The translations under genes and the position numbers were made by a program. Shown here one piece after another: positions 24,236-34,264 of a DNA stretch of 64,000 nt. Where the stretch lies: the NCBI GenBank assembly GCA_036873135.1, contig JAPTYO010000005.1, positions 16,822,666 through 16,886,665 on the forward strand. The letters run 5' to 3'. Source of the stretch: Clarkia xantiana subsp. parviflora. Lineage: Eukaryota; Streptophyta; Magnoliopsida; Myrtales; Onagraceae. Numbering within the stretch: the stretch's first letter is position 1; every line of letters begins with the position of its first letter. Below the pieces are notes generated by a model. The model saw nothing but the letters and a program-made list of their open reading frames with translations. It had not been told where the DNA came from and did no database searches.

Positions 24236-24841
24236 GGCTTCCCTCCTCCTCCTTCGGGTATCATTAACGTATCATTTCCGCGATGCCACTTGGTCACCCT
24301 TTACCTCTCCGACTCCGTTGTCCGTCAGAAACTTCATCTTCTGGTGGACTGTCGAGGCGACTGCCATGAGAGGATTTATGGTGGTCCTCCCAATGATCGC
24401 GTTGTATGCCCCCGCGGATTCCACTACGACGAAATCCACGTTTCGCTTCTCCATTTTCCAGCCACTACCAAACTCTACTAGTAAGGTAATCATTCCCAAC
24501 GGGTAGGAAGTGGAGCCAGAGAATCCCACCATCGGGAAGTCCACCTGCGTCAGGTCCTTCTTCGTCTTTCCCATGGCTTCCAGAGCGTCCATGAAGATAA
24601 TATCGGAGGAGCTCCCTCCGTCTATCAGGATCCGCTTCATCTCGTATCCGTCCACGTCCAGGGTCACGACCAAGGCGTCGTCGTGAGGGCTCTCCACGCC
24701 TACTAGATCCTCCGCCGAGAAAGAAATTACCATTTCCTCCTTCAGGGTCCACGACCGGGACCTTTTTCCCAGCACCACCGCGGCAGATATGCGGGAAGCG
24801 TAGTTCTCCCGAGAGGCGGAGGTATCACCTCCTGCCGCCAT
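24236..24841 (-). pseudogene. G2 aspartic protease domain
   Basis: The frame starts after the basic, RS-rich end of gag and contains DDALVVTLDVDGYEMKRILIDGGSSSDIIF, where DGGSS is the retropepsin-type active-site motif of this lineage (D-G-G in place of D-S/T-G). It continues with VGFSGSTSYPLGMITL and YNAIIGRTTINPL. The protease cleaves the Gag-Pol polyprotein. A TGA at 24272-24274 replaces the Cys codon (TGT) present in G3, cutting it from RT. Confidence 0.82.
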
Positions 24842-26581
24842 TCCTCCGTGGATGATGTTGATAGTTCCGCGCCTCTCCTTACGGGCACCTGATCCTGAAG
24901 CCTCATGCTCGACCTTCTTCTTCTTCGGGGATCGGTCACGGGATTTGGAGCTGGATCGTGACCGACTTTTGGAACGGGATCGGCACCGTCCCCTCCCGAC
25001 GAACTCTTTCAGCTTTCCCTTCTGGATCAGCTTTTCAATCTCCTTCTTCAGCTCCCGACAGTTCTCAGTGTCGTGACCACTGGCTCGATGGTAGCGACAG
25101 TAACGGTCAGGGCGGCCTCCTAGGAATTCGCCTTCTTTCCTCGGGGCCTCCTAGGAATTCGCCTTCTTTCCTCGGGGGGTATCGAGCGAGACCCTGTCTG
25201 TCCATCACAGCTAACACAGAGGTCATCGAGCTATTGATGGGAATAGCCCGACCCTCTCGGTTGTCCTTCCTCGGAGGACGCTTGTCTTCTCTCTTATCGG
25301 GACGACCACGGTTCCTACTTCCCTCCGACTTGTCGCTCCCTTTGCGATCATCCGACAGCTTGGACGATGGCTTCCCTCTTCCCGATTTCGGGGGATCGAG
25401 CTCTCCAGCAGCAATCTTCGACTCCTGGACGTCGATTTGCTGTTTCACCCTCGCTTGCAGGGCCTCCATACTCCACACGGCCTTCGCGGCTACGCTGTGC
25501 ATCAGATCGGAGCCGTACGGAGCGCTCAAGTTCCGCAAGAAAGTACGGATGGTCTCTCCCTCCGAGATTTCTTCATCAATCTCCGCAGCGCTAGCAGTGA
25601 ACCGTTGGTAATAGTATGCCAACGATTCGTCGGGTCTCTGTACCACCTGGGTCAAGGACCTCACACTCTTCAGAAGACGCCTCCGACCTTGGTACTGCTT
25701 GATGAAGCGATCGTCATATCAGCCCAGCACGTGATGCATCCTGGCGGGAGGCTGAAGAACCAAGTCATGGCCCTTTCTCCCAGGGTTATTGGGAACAATG
25801 AGCAGATGAGGTCATCGTTCGAAGTTCGACCCATGCAGGCTTGGACATGCCTCTGAACATGACGAACTGGGTCCCCTTCACCATCGTACTCCTTGATGGT
25901 CGGGATGCCTAGCCCAGGCGGGGCGACGGTATCGATCAGCCGCGGCACGAAAGGATGGCTGGACCGATCCCTTAGCTCCGATGTCATCTGCTTCTGATCA
26001 CCCATGCAGATGCTAACGATCTTCACCACCTGATCGGGGGTTATGGGGCCATTCAAGGGAATGGTCCTATTTTGCACCGGTCCCGGGCCGTCGACCACGA
26101 ACTTCTCCGGGTGTGCTGGTTCCTTACCCTTGCTCCTGGGCGGAACCTCCTGTTCCTCTGGGTCCACCCTCGGCGGGGGTGGTGGTAATTCTTCTCGCGG
26201 AGGTAACTCCTCCGCCCTCCTAGCGGCTTCTCTTTTGTCCAGCAAGGCCTCCATGGAGGCCAAGAACATGGGCATAGCATCTGCTTCTGCCTTGGCCAAC
26301 TCCGAGTTCGAAGACGACCCTTCTTCCATTCGCGGGACTCCTTCTCTTCCATGGCCCACCAGGTTTGGGGGAGCCTCATCTTCCTCCCTACGCGGGACAT
26401 CCTGCCTGTTCCTCTCTGTGTCTCGGACTGAGACCTCATAGCCATCACCTTGCCCCCCTGTCTGGGAAAGAACGGGGTTCTCATCTTGTTCAGCAGCATG
26501 TTCCGGCAACGGGGAATTCACAGTTCCTGCGGGACGAGAACTGCCAGCCTGAACTTCCTTTTTCTTGCCACCACCGGCCAT
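24842..26581 (-). pseudogene. G2 gag with two frameshifts
   Basis: The preferred start is the ATG at 26581 (M-A-G-G-G-K-K-K), the position matching G3 gag. After a charged, proline-rich N-terminus comes the retrotransposon gag core: FVDGP-like VVDGPGPVQNRTIPLNGPITPDQVVKI, PRLIDTVAPPGLGIPTIKEYDGEGDPVRHVQRH, then RSLTQVVQRPDESLAYYYQRF and FLRNLSAPYGSDLMHSV. A 1-base loss near 25717 and a 31-bp tandem duplication at about 25108-25170 shift the frame. The zinc knuckle CRYHRASGHDTENC (C-x2-H-x4-H-x4-C) near 25060-25100 and an RS-rich tail follow. Confidence 0.8.
25108..25172. repeat. 31-bp tandem duplication inside G2 gag
   Basis: A 31-bp unit beginning GGCCTCCTAGGAATTCGC occurs twice in a row. 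As 31 is not a multiple of three, it breaks the gag frame. The homologous place in G3 has one copy. Confidence 0.85.
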
Positions 26582-26617
26582 TGATCTGGTAGAAACTATC
26601 TTGACTTTTTGTAGGTT

Positions 26618-26635
26618 TCCCACAGACGGCGCCAA
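26618..26635 (-). promoter_or_regulatory. G2 primer-binding site
   Basis: TTGGCGCCGTCTGTGGGA on the minus strand, directly after the 5' LTR. It would pair with a tRNA 3' end to prime minus-strand DNA synthesis; the tRNA species was not determined. The same core occurs in G1, G3 and G5. Confidence 0.88.
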
Positions 26636-27371
26636 TGTTGGATCACGGGCGAAGCTCCGTTACGTCCTTGACGGAAAGCTTTAGACTCCTGGGCTCCGCG
26701 AAATCCTGCAAAAGGGGATGACCTGGGTGGTGACCCAGAATCCCTCTCCGATGCTTAAATGAGTATGGTGATCAACGGGTGGTAAGCAAAAGTCTAAGTT
26801 CGTATTAGAGAGTATATCTTTTCTGGGGTAACTTCCTCCCTTATATAGGAGGAGGAGTTGCCCATTTACCTGTGACCATGCTTGGCCGTTGTGCCCATGA
26901 TTCCGTGTATCTCGCCACGATTCCGTATATCTCGGTTGGGATTCCATATATCTCGCCCCACGCTCTGCGTATCTTACCCGTACTCCGCGTATCTCGGGCA
27001 CGCCCTGCGTATCTCGGGGGATTTATCTCTATCTCTAACCGTCTCCCACTACTCTATCTAGCTGGCGGGTTTCTCGGTCTTTATCCTCTGATCACAAGTC
27101 CCGACTCCTGTCGGAGACTCCAGAGTTGTCTCATTCTAGATCACCACCCAGGACCTTCAGCGGGGCTTTATTATCGGGGCCTTTACTAAGGCATATCGGG
27201 GCCTACTCAGAGGCTTCTCATCGGGAGCATTCAGCTCATACATCGGGACCGCTAAAGTCGGGACCCTTCGTGCTGGGCCTCTGGGCCTTCCAGGCTTTTC
27301 ACGAGGCCCACTGGACCTACTCGCCGTCCATTGGCTGTTAACGGGGCTAACGATTACATCGGAACCCATCA
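26636..27371 (-). repeat. G2 5' LTR (736 bp)
   Basis: Ends TGATGGG...GATCCAACA in minus orientation. TATA box TATATAAG at 26840-26847 (complement). Near-identical to 15807-16568; by eye about four substitutions plus the 26-bp gap near 27160. Confidence 0.95.
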
Positions 27372-27376
27372 AGGGT
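27372..27376. repeat. Target-site duplication of G2, right copy
   Basis: AGGGT directly after the CATCA end of the G2 LTR, identical to 15802-15806. Confidence 0.95.
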
Positions 27377-28170
27377 GAGTCCATTCTTTTGACATGCTTC
27401 TTTCTTCCAAGGGCTAGGATGATGGCCTTCGTATGTTGGGCGAACTTCCACCGTCTATCATCATGCGCCTGACATCCATGCCGTCAGTTGTCATTGTTAT
27501 GACTAAGGCGTCGATGTGTGGGTACATAATGTGCTTTTTGTCTTTTGTGGGATCATCTTTCATGACGGCATCTTTCATGACGGCATCTTCCATGACGGCA
27601 TCTTCCATGACAGCGTCCTTTATGACAGCATTCTGGTATATGCGCTTTGTCTGGGCAGCGTATACTTCTCGTTCGTACGACGTCTCTCCTCCGGCTCCAA
27701 AGCCTCCATGGATCACGTGCACGTTTGCCATCTTTTCTGAAATGGATGCAATGTATGTTATATGCCGGACTACGAGGCCGTGCTGTGCGGAGGGCACACT
27801 ATTTGTTGGCATGGAGGATACGGCGTATCCTTGATTCCTTTGAGTCTCCCTGAATGCGATAAGCTCTTCAAGCGCATCCATCATGGCTGGTGTGACTGGT
27901 GGCAGGTTACTTGCACCTCTTGCTTGCAGCTGCACTTCGTCAGCTGGCCTCCCGTATGGGAATTCTTCATTCATCTCCGTCCTTCGCTCGAACTCGTGTG
28001 CTGGTGCATTGTTCTGAACTTCTGGATCGTGCTGTGCGGAAGGAACATTTGCGGTTGGCACGGAGGAGGCGGTAGATTATGCATCGGGAATGTGAGAAGG
28101 TCCTGGTTGGCTTCTCGTCGGCTTCGGCTTGCCTGCCCCCGCCTTCTTTGTACGTCTGCCTGTCATAGCT
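27377..28170 (-). pseudogene. G1 shortened gag joined to protease start
   Basis: A plausible gag ATG lies near 28165 on the minus strand (M-T-G-R-R-T-K-K), shortly after the PBS. A hydrophilic N-terminal region follows, frameshifted near 28070, with ALEELIAFRETQRNQ. The frame then passes directly into HVIHGGFGAGGETSYEREVYA, the linker before the protease, and to DALVITMTTDGMDVRRMMIDGGSS, the protease active site. The gag capsid core and zinc knuckle are absent, so an internal gag deletion is likely. A repeat of five residues (D-A-V-M-E/K) occurs in between. After DGGSS the frame breaks, and protease sequence resumes beyond G2 at 15801. Confidence 0.7.
27555..27632. repeat. 15-bp tandem repeat in G1 gag-protease linker
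   Basis: About five units of TTTCATGACGGCATC or close variants, encoding D-A-V-M-(E/K) on the minus strand. The unit keeps the frame. Confidence 0.85.
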
Positions 28171-28199
28171 TGCGGTATGGAACGGTTTCTTGCTCGAAT

Positions 28200-28217
28200 C
28201 ACACAGACGGCGCCAAG
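28200..28217 (-). promoter_or_regulatory. G1 primer-binding site
   Basis: CTTGGCGCCGTCTGTGTG on the minus strand, directly after the LTR terminus ...CTCAACA. Same core as the other gypsy elements here. Confidence 0.8.
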
Positions 28218-28838
28218 TGTTGAGGTCGATTCCACCTGGGACTCCTCGGGTTGTTCTCTTCAGGCGGATTGGATGTGCACACAGGTACGGATTCCTATCA
28301 GCACGTCGCAATCGTCTGTCCCCGGATCCGGCTATGGTCTCGACTCCTCACGCGTCGGGTCCTGCAAAATGGGCAATAACCAGCATGGAGAGGGGGGTGG
28401 TGCTGGTTGAGCCCTCTCCGATGCTTATGTCACAATCTAGAGAGAGAAAGTATGTAGAGAGAGGTCAGAGCCCAAAAAGCCAAAATGAGAGAGTTGTTCA
28501 AAATGGGAGGCCTAGGTCCCTATTTATAGGAAACCAAAGAATCGTACCCGGTTTTATACGGTTCGATGCCGGTTTAAAGGAAAACACGTACCGTCGTCAA
28601 GGTTGGCTATGTGCGCACTGACTTCTCATACTTAGCAAAAATAGGGGTAAGCGCACAGTGCTAGTCGGCAGTCCGGAAGTCCGGATTACCTTGGGCAATC
28701 CGGAAGTGTCGGTCCGGGTGCTGCGCGCATCCGGACCGTTTTGACCCGGGGTGACCGTGGTAAAATCCGTTTGTGGTTCTGACGTGTTTGCAAAGTCCGA
28801 AACATAATTGCGAACCTGAATTGGACAGATATCCATCA
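28218..28838 (-). repeat. G1 5' LTR (621 bp)
   Basis: In minus orientation it starts TGATGGATATC at 28838 and ends CCTCAACA at 28218, next to the PBS. TATA box TATAAATA at 28521-28528 (complement). Its TGATGGATAT start and CAACA/TAACA-type end resemble the G5 LTR. No partner LTR remains. Confidence 0.82.
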
Positions 28839-29080
28839 GAGGACGGAAGTAAGCTTGTGAAGGTATACTCTGACTGTCAAGCAGCATTTGCAGCAGTTAA
28901 GAATCCTAAGTAACATAGCAGGAAGAAACACATTGATGTGAAATACAGTTTTGTTAAGAATATGGTTAATGACAAATTAATCACATTAGAATACTTTTCC
29001 AATGACAGTATAATGACGGATCCATTAACTAAACCTTTACGCATGGATGCTTTTGGAAAACATGTAAAATTCTAGGACTG
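28839..29080 (+). pseudogene. C3 RNase H C-terminal fragment
   Basis: It carries the SDCQ catalytic block, VKNPK, an in-frame TAA where C1 has a Tyr codon, HIDVKY, and the terminal PLTKPLR motif. It starts at the G1 boundary, so the N-terminal part is missing. Confidence 0.75.
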
Positions 29081-29093
29081 CGTAGGGTTTAAG

Positions 29094-30813
29094 TGGCTTG
29101 TATTATGATGATAACATTTTGAGATTTAAATAAATATTTGAATTGAATGAATTGCAATTTGAGTTTATGATCTAATGACGTCATAATGTTTAAAACTACA
29201 TCGGATATTTAAGGTCTATAAAATAGTCGTAGGAGGGACAACCTCCCAAGTAAAACAATGTCTAATGTGGGCCAAGCCTCGTCACACAGGCTCGGCCGTC
29301 TTGACGGAGAGGGTGACCTCTGCCATATCAAGAACGACCAAGAACCACAGTGTCAAACCTAGTTAAGAAAAACGATAATTTGGTTTCGGAGTAACACGAC
29401 CTGGTCTAAGTTTTACGGATCGCCGTGACGAATTTCGTTAATCAAAGAACCACATACTGGGCCAGACGATAAGTCTGCGATAGCATATGACATTTCCCAC
29501 TCCTGACTAAATTCAGGTTATGTTATCGACCCGCGCTTCATACTGCGCGTGCCATGTTCGTCAACGGGGTTAGGCTCGATTGTGCTAGATAGAATCCACG
29601 AGATTCGGATGGGAACCAACTTCTTCACCTTGAGCGTGTGACTGATCCCTAATGCTTTATTAAGAAGCATCTAAAGTATCCTCACGGACTCAAAACTCAT
29701 ACCTAAGGTCAAGTTCAATGTTCCCTTCCCGGCGTACGAGCGTAGTGCCGAACAAAAAGGCCAAGTGACCATGCCTTTAAAAAGCGGATGAGTTTGACTA
29801 AGGGTATGAACGATGGGGATGGTCATATACACCTGTAATTCTCCAACTCTTGTATTCACTAGGTGACCACCAGCCTAATATTAGTTGAAGGTTATAAATA
29901 CTTGTACGGATTCCTTGAAGGAGTATTCTTATGTGGAAACTAGGTAACTGGAGAATGACAGTTGACCTAGGATGCAGCGCGGCACAATATTCTTTTCACT
30001 GGTTGACTAGAGATGGGAATGAATGTTACGCGGGCGCTACAACACTCCTAACAGAAGAGTAGCACGATGTCCTTCGTGTCCGTCGGTCGCACGGAAAAAT
30101 TCGTCTAAACTATTCCGAAGCAGGATTGGATCGAAGAATAAATGTTGATGTGTTGGTTGACAACATATTAATAGGTACCCTCCCACTACGATGAGTGGGA
30201 GCTGTTGGCATTTAGAGATTGGGCCGCCGTAATTAGGAGCCCTTTAAATAAGAGTCTGGTACCTAAGGAAATTGGGTAATGTCACATTAGGGATTTTAGG
30301 CTAGGCCTAAAATCCCAATTGACATGAGAGGCCCAAAATTGGGTCTCCCACACTTTAAGGCCGGCCGAACTTGATGTTAGGGCAAAGTGGACATTTGTCC
30401 ACTTTGCTCCTCTTATAAATAGGGAGTGCTAAAGATTTATTAGAAGCTAATCTCTTCTCCCTTTGTGGTGAGATAAAAAGAAATCTCTCCTCCCTAAACC
30501 TACATAGTTCGACCGAACAACATTGTGAGCCAATGAGGTGCTAAACTATGTTAAGCAATTTACTTCGGTGATCCATCCCCGCTAAAGAATCGACAGAGGC
30601 TTTGCTGTGAAGACCAATCCGCGTAGGGCTTCCATAACAAGAACCTCTACGGGAACTGTCCGGCAGATCGAGAACTCCCCACGGTGATCTTTGGACTACG
30701 GAAAGTTTTGTAGGTATGTGCACCATATTCCGCTGCATAATTAGTTACCTTTCACGTATTTTGTTATGTTTTCGTAGTATTTATCCCCTATAATCCTATA
30801 GTAGCAACATTGA
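29094..30813 (+). repeat. C3 LTR, about 1.7 kb
   Basis: Starts TGGCTTGTATTATG after GTAGGGTTTAAG. Aligns inversely with 3206-1480. Carries TATAAATA at 30416-30423. The 3' terminus is placed near CTATAGTAGCAACA and is uncertain by tens of bases. No C3-type leader is recognisable after it. Confidence 0.65.
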
Positions 30814-31567
30814 TTCTTTGGACTTCCGAAACTTCTCGACCATCGGCACATACCTGGATACTGGTCCGAGAGTGCATACGATCTTAGTCAGGGGCCTTTT
30901 CTCCATGTCTTCCACGACTACACCTTGAGCTTGCTCCGCTGGTTAGTTTCATCTCGTAGAGTATATGTTAGTTTCCACGCTTGACCGATGCTCCGCTGGT
31001 GGTGACGTATATAAGCATGGATCTCTTGAGGTAAGGATTAGGCAGGGAATACCAAAGGGTTTGGCATTTTTAATCATGGGACGTTTATTTGCAATATCGC
31101 ATTCGTCTTGGCTTGGTATGGAAGTCGTCTTGTAATCTACAAAGAAGAGAGCGGCCCGGATTCCCTAATTCATAGTTAACAATATATTTTAAATATTAAA
31201 AGCAACAACCATTTATGTGGCAGGAATGTAGTCGTTAAATGCATAAACTATATTATACATATATAATATATACACTTGCAAAAATCGGATCATGCAATGT
31301 ATCTAAACACTATTGGAAGAAGTAATTTCAGTTTGTAGAATATTACTTTTCCAAATATTATTTTTGGCAAAAATTAATATTTTTATTTAGCAAACCAGAC
31401 TGCACAAAGTACTTCGATTATTCTTCACAATTTATGTGATGGTCAAATATCATTCACTACGACTACTGGGTCACTGTCAAGATTAATTGTCCAACACTCC
31501 CATCCAATAGTAAGATAGTGATTACCAAGTTCATCACTCTAATAATCGAAGAATTATATATATAATA
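30814..31567. other. Sequence between C3 and C4, no gene recognised
   Basis: About 750 bp without a convincing reading frame; AT-rich from 31150 onward. A phrase around GCTCCGCTGGT occurs twice (30935-30945 and 30990-31000). It may include remaining host DNA into which C4 inserted. Confidence 0.4.
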
Positions 31568-31899
31568 TATTAGAAGCCCAGTCTTCAATTAAGCTTCCTG
31601 CTTTTGTGGGCTCTTGTTTTAGTTTGTTGTTATCTTTGTTTGTTGGGCTCAAGTTGTTCGAGGCCCATTAATTGTTTGGCTTGGTTTCAGGCCTTGGTCT
31701 GTATTTCTTTTGGACCTGTTCCTTCTTTCATTTGTTGAAGGTTTGTATGAACCTTACATTTAGTTATCTAGGGTTGGGGAGAAAGTCTAGCCAGATGAAG
31801 GAACCTAGACTAATGATCCTCTGATTCTGGTTTCTTGCTTTTCTTCTTCTCTCTCGAAAGTTTAGGGTTAGGGTTTGAGTGATTTCATCAAACTTTACA
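31568..31899 (+). repeat. C4 5' LTR
   Basis: Begins TATTAGAAGCCCAGTC and ends ...TTTACA; near-identical by eye to 57840-58173. Confidence 0.88.
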
Positions 31900-31911
31900 T
31901 GGTATCATAAC
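31900..31911 (+). promoter_or_regulatory. C4 primer-binding site
   Basis: TGGTATCATAAC directly after the LTR. It matches the usual plant copia site TGGTATCAGAGC, complementary to initiator tRNA-Met, for the first eight bases. Confidence 0.75.
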
Positions 31912-31990
31912 AAATGGATGACCTTCATCCTTTCGCTCCTCGATCTTGACGTTCCGCTGCGATTTGCTTCAACCTTTTAGCTACCTTCTG

Positions 31991-31995
31991 GAGTC
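31991..31995. repeat. Target-site duplication of G3, left copy
   Basis: GAGTC directly before TGATGGGC; repeated at 53234-53238. Confidence 0.93.
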
Positions 31996-32712
31996 TGATG
32001 GGCTTCGTTGTAGCCGTTAGGCCCTTTAACGGCGAGCAAACGGTGAATAGGGCCACTGGGCCCTCAATGGTGGTCAAGATGACCCAGGCGAAGGGTCCCG
32101 ACAGAGGGAGTCCCGATGATGGAAGGTCCCGACAGAGTCGGTCCCGATAGGTGAGCTAGATGCTCCCGATGAGATTCCTTTAAGTAGGCCCCGATGACGA
32201 ATCCCTGAGAACGATTGGCCCTGTCACGATGACGAGGGGCCCCGAGCGGTGACACAACGAGATAACTCTGGAGTCCCCGATATCAGTCGGGACTTGCTAT
32301 CAGAGGATGAGGCCGAGATACGTGGGGCGTGGCCGAGATACGCGGAGTGTAGCTAAGATAAGCGGAGCGTGGCTGAGATATGCGGGGCGTGGCCGAGATA
32401 AGCGAGATCATGGCCTAGATAGGCGGGATCGTGCCCGAGATACGCGGAATACGGGCTAACCACCCCAACGGTTCACCAGGTAACTTAAGTACCTCTCCGC
32501 CTATAAAAGGGCAGAGGTTACCTCAGAACACTTTACGTTTTGATACACGGTACTTGAGATTACTTCTTTCCAGTCCATAAGAGATACTCATTTAAGCATC
32601 GGAGAGGGATTCTGGGTCACCGCCCGGTCTATCCCCTCTTGCAGGATTGCGTGGAGCAAAGGAGCTAGGATCGCCGTCAGAGATCGTACTGGAGTTCCAC
32701 CGTGATCCAACA
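31996..32712 (+). repeat. G3 5' LTR (717 bp)
   Basis: TGATGGGCTTCG...GATCCAACA. TATA box TATAAAAG at 32502-32509. A cluster of roughly 20-bp units with the core GAGATACGCGG occupies about 32310-32450. Compared with the 3' LTR it has about 57 extra bases near 32100-32160. Confidence 0.93.
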
Positions 32713-32730
32713 TTGGCGCCGTCTGTGGGA
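32713..32730 (+). promoter_or_regulatory. G3 primer-binding site
   Basis: TTGGCGCCGTCTGTGGGA, identical to the G2 site. Confidence 0.88.
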
Positions 32731-32748
32731 ACGTAACAAAAAGCTGAT

Positions 32749-34264
32749 ATGCCTTCTACTCGTTCGATGGTGGCTGGCAAGCAAAGAAGACAAGGACAAT
32801 CTGGTGGTTCCCGTCATCCAGCTGGGACGACTCTGAATTCACCACCAGAGCATGCTGAGGACCAGAATCTCCCCGCGGAGGTCTCTCGGACAGAGGGGCA
32901 TAATGAAGGTCCCGAAGATGCTGCTGTTCAACACCAGAGGAATAGGGAGCAGGAGGCTCCTCCAGCTGCGGACCTGACGAGGGCTGTGGCGGAAGCCATG
33001 CCGATGTTTTGGCAGCCGTGGAAGCCCACTTAGATAGGAGAGAGGCTGCAAGGAGGCAAGAGGAGAAGCCCCCACTAGAAGAGGAAGCACCCCCACCAGC
33101 AGAGGTTCAGAACGTGCGGGAAGCTCAGCCCCGAAACCAGGGCAGGAGTAGGGAGTCCATTCAGCCAGAGCGATTCGTGGTCGATGGGCCTGGACCAGCG
33201 CAGCACAGGACCATTACCCTTAATGGTCCCATCACCCCCGATCAGGTGGTGAAGATCGTGAACATCTGCATGGGAGAGCAGAAGCCGCTGGTGTCGGAGC
33301 TGAGGGATCAATCCACCCATCCCTTCGTTCCTCGACTCATAGACACCCTTGCCCCGCCAGGGCTGGGTATCCCCACGATTAAGGAGTATGATGGCGAGGG
33401 AGATCCGGTTCGTCGTGTTCAGAAGCACCTCATGGCGTGTCTAGGGAGAGCCCCGAATGAGGATATTGTGTGTACGTTGTTCCCGAACACACTGGGCGAG
33501 AGAGCCTTAACCTGGTTCTTCAGTCTACCACCAGGCTGCATCACTTGCTGGGTTGATATGCACGACCGCTTCATTCAGCAGTACCAGGGTCGCAGACGTT
33601 TGCTGAAGAGTGTGAGGTCCTTGACCCAGGTGGTACAGAGGCCCGACGAGTCGCTGGCGCAATATTACCAGCGATACACTGCCAGTGTAGCAGAGATTGA
33701 CGAGGAGATTTCGGAGGGTGAAACCATCCGTACCTTCATTCGGAACCTAACAGCCCCCTACGGTTCTGACTTGATGCACAGCGTGGCTGGGAAGGCAGTG
33801 TGGAATATGGAGGCACTGCAGAAGAGGGTGAAGCGGCAAATCGATGTCCAGGAATTGAAGATAGCCGCTGGAGAGCTTGAGCCCCCGAAGTCGAATAAGG
33901 GAAAGCAGTCGGTCAAACGCTTAGACGAGCGCAAGTCGAAGGATAAAGCCGAGGCAGTCGGGGTCGAGGTCGCTCCGATCGGAGGGATGATAGGCGTTCC
34001 TCGAAAAAAGACAGGCGGGAGGATCATGAAATTCCTCTCAACAGCTCTATGGCGGAGGTGTTGACGGTCATGGAGCGACAGGGTATCTCTAGGTACCCCC
34101 CGAAGAAGGAAGGAGAGTTTTTGGGATCCCGCACTGACCGCTACTGTCGATTCCATCGCGCGAATGGCCACGACACCAATCATTTTCGGGAGCTGAAAAA
34201 GGAGATCGAAAAGCTGATCCAGAAGGGGAAGCTTAAGGAGTTTGTCGGGGAGAAGCGGTGTTGA
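32749..34264 (+). pseudogene. G3 gag with frameshifts
   Basis: The ATG at 32749 (M-P-S-T-R-S-M-V-A-G) lies 18 bp after the PBS; the ATG at 32767 corresponds to the chosen G2 start. The first frame breaks at about 33010. The second (33009-34064) carries the gag core: FVVDGPGPAQHRTITLNGPIT, PRLIDTLAPPGLGIPTIKEYDGEGDPV, RSLTQVVQRPDESLAQYYQRY and TIRTFIRNLTAPYGSDLM. It shifts again near 34000 into MAEVLTVMERQGISRYPPKKEGEFLG. The zinc knuckle reads CRFHRANGHDTNHF, with its last Cys replaced by Phe. An RS-rich tail follows the stop at 34262. Confidence 0.8.

Larger units (their letters stand above)
15807..27371 (-). mobile_element. Tat-type Ty3/gypsy element G2, structurally complete, 11,565 bp
   Basis: Bounded by LTRs of 762 and 736 bp that end in TG...CA, and by the perfect 5-bp duplication AGGGT. 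Minus-strand order: 5' LTR, PBS (TTGGCGCCGTCTGTGGGA), gag, protease, RT, RNase H, second RNase H, integrase, minisatellite, an antisense gene on the plus strand, polypurine tract, 3' LTR. The double RNase H and the antisense gene before the 3' LTR are features reported for the plant Tat lineage. By eye the LTRs differ by one 26-bp indel and about four substitutions, so the insertion is recent. Internal stops and frameshifts nonetheless disable gag-pol. Confidence 0.93.
14289..28838 (-). mobile_element. Ty3/gypsy element G1, 3'-truncated, interrupted by G2
   Basis: The minus strand reads 5' LTR (28838-28218), primer-binding site, shortened gag and protease (28170-27377), then, after the G2 insertion, protease end, reverse transcriptase and a fragment of RNase H (15801-14289). 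The rest of RNase H, integrase, any antisense gene and the 3' LTR are missing. Its left end is fused to the C2 LTR and its right end lies in the RNase H of another copia copy (C3), so no target duplication is visible. A deletion or recombination after insertion is the simplest explanation. Confidence 0.75.
28839..30813 (+). mobile_element. Copia C3: 3' end only (RNase H tail plus LTR)
   Basis: Begins abruptly at the G1 LTR boundary, inside copia RNase H (GSKLVKVYSDCQAAFAAVKNPK), and runs through its end (KHIDVKYSFVKNM, MTDPLTKPLRMDAFGKHVK) to the LTR at 29094. The LTR belongs to the C0-C2 family. The element was either split by the G1 insertion or brought here by recombination; no matching 5' half with the complementary break lies at the other end of G1. 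Confidence 0.75.

Noticed and set aside
29671..30738. Short frames in the C3 LTR region as host genes.
   Set aside because: The sequence is LTR, repeated in inverse at 1480-3206, and the frames are not conserved between copies.
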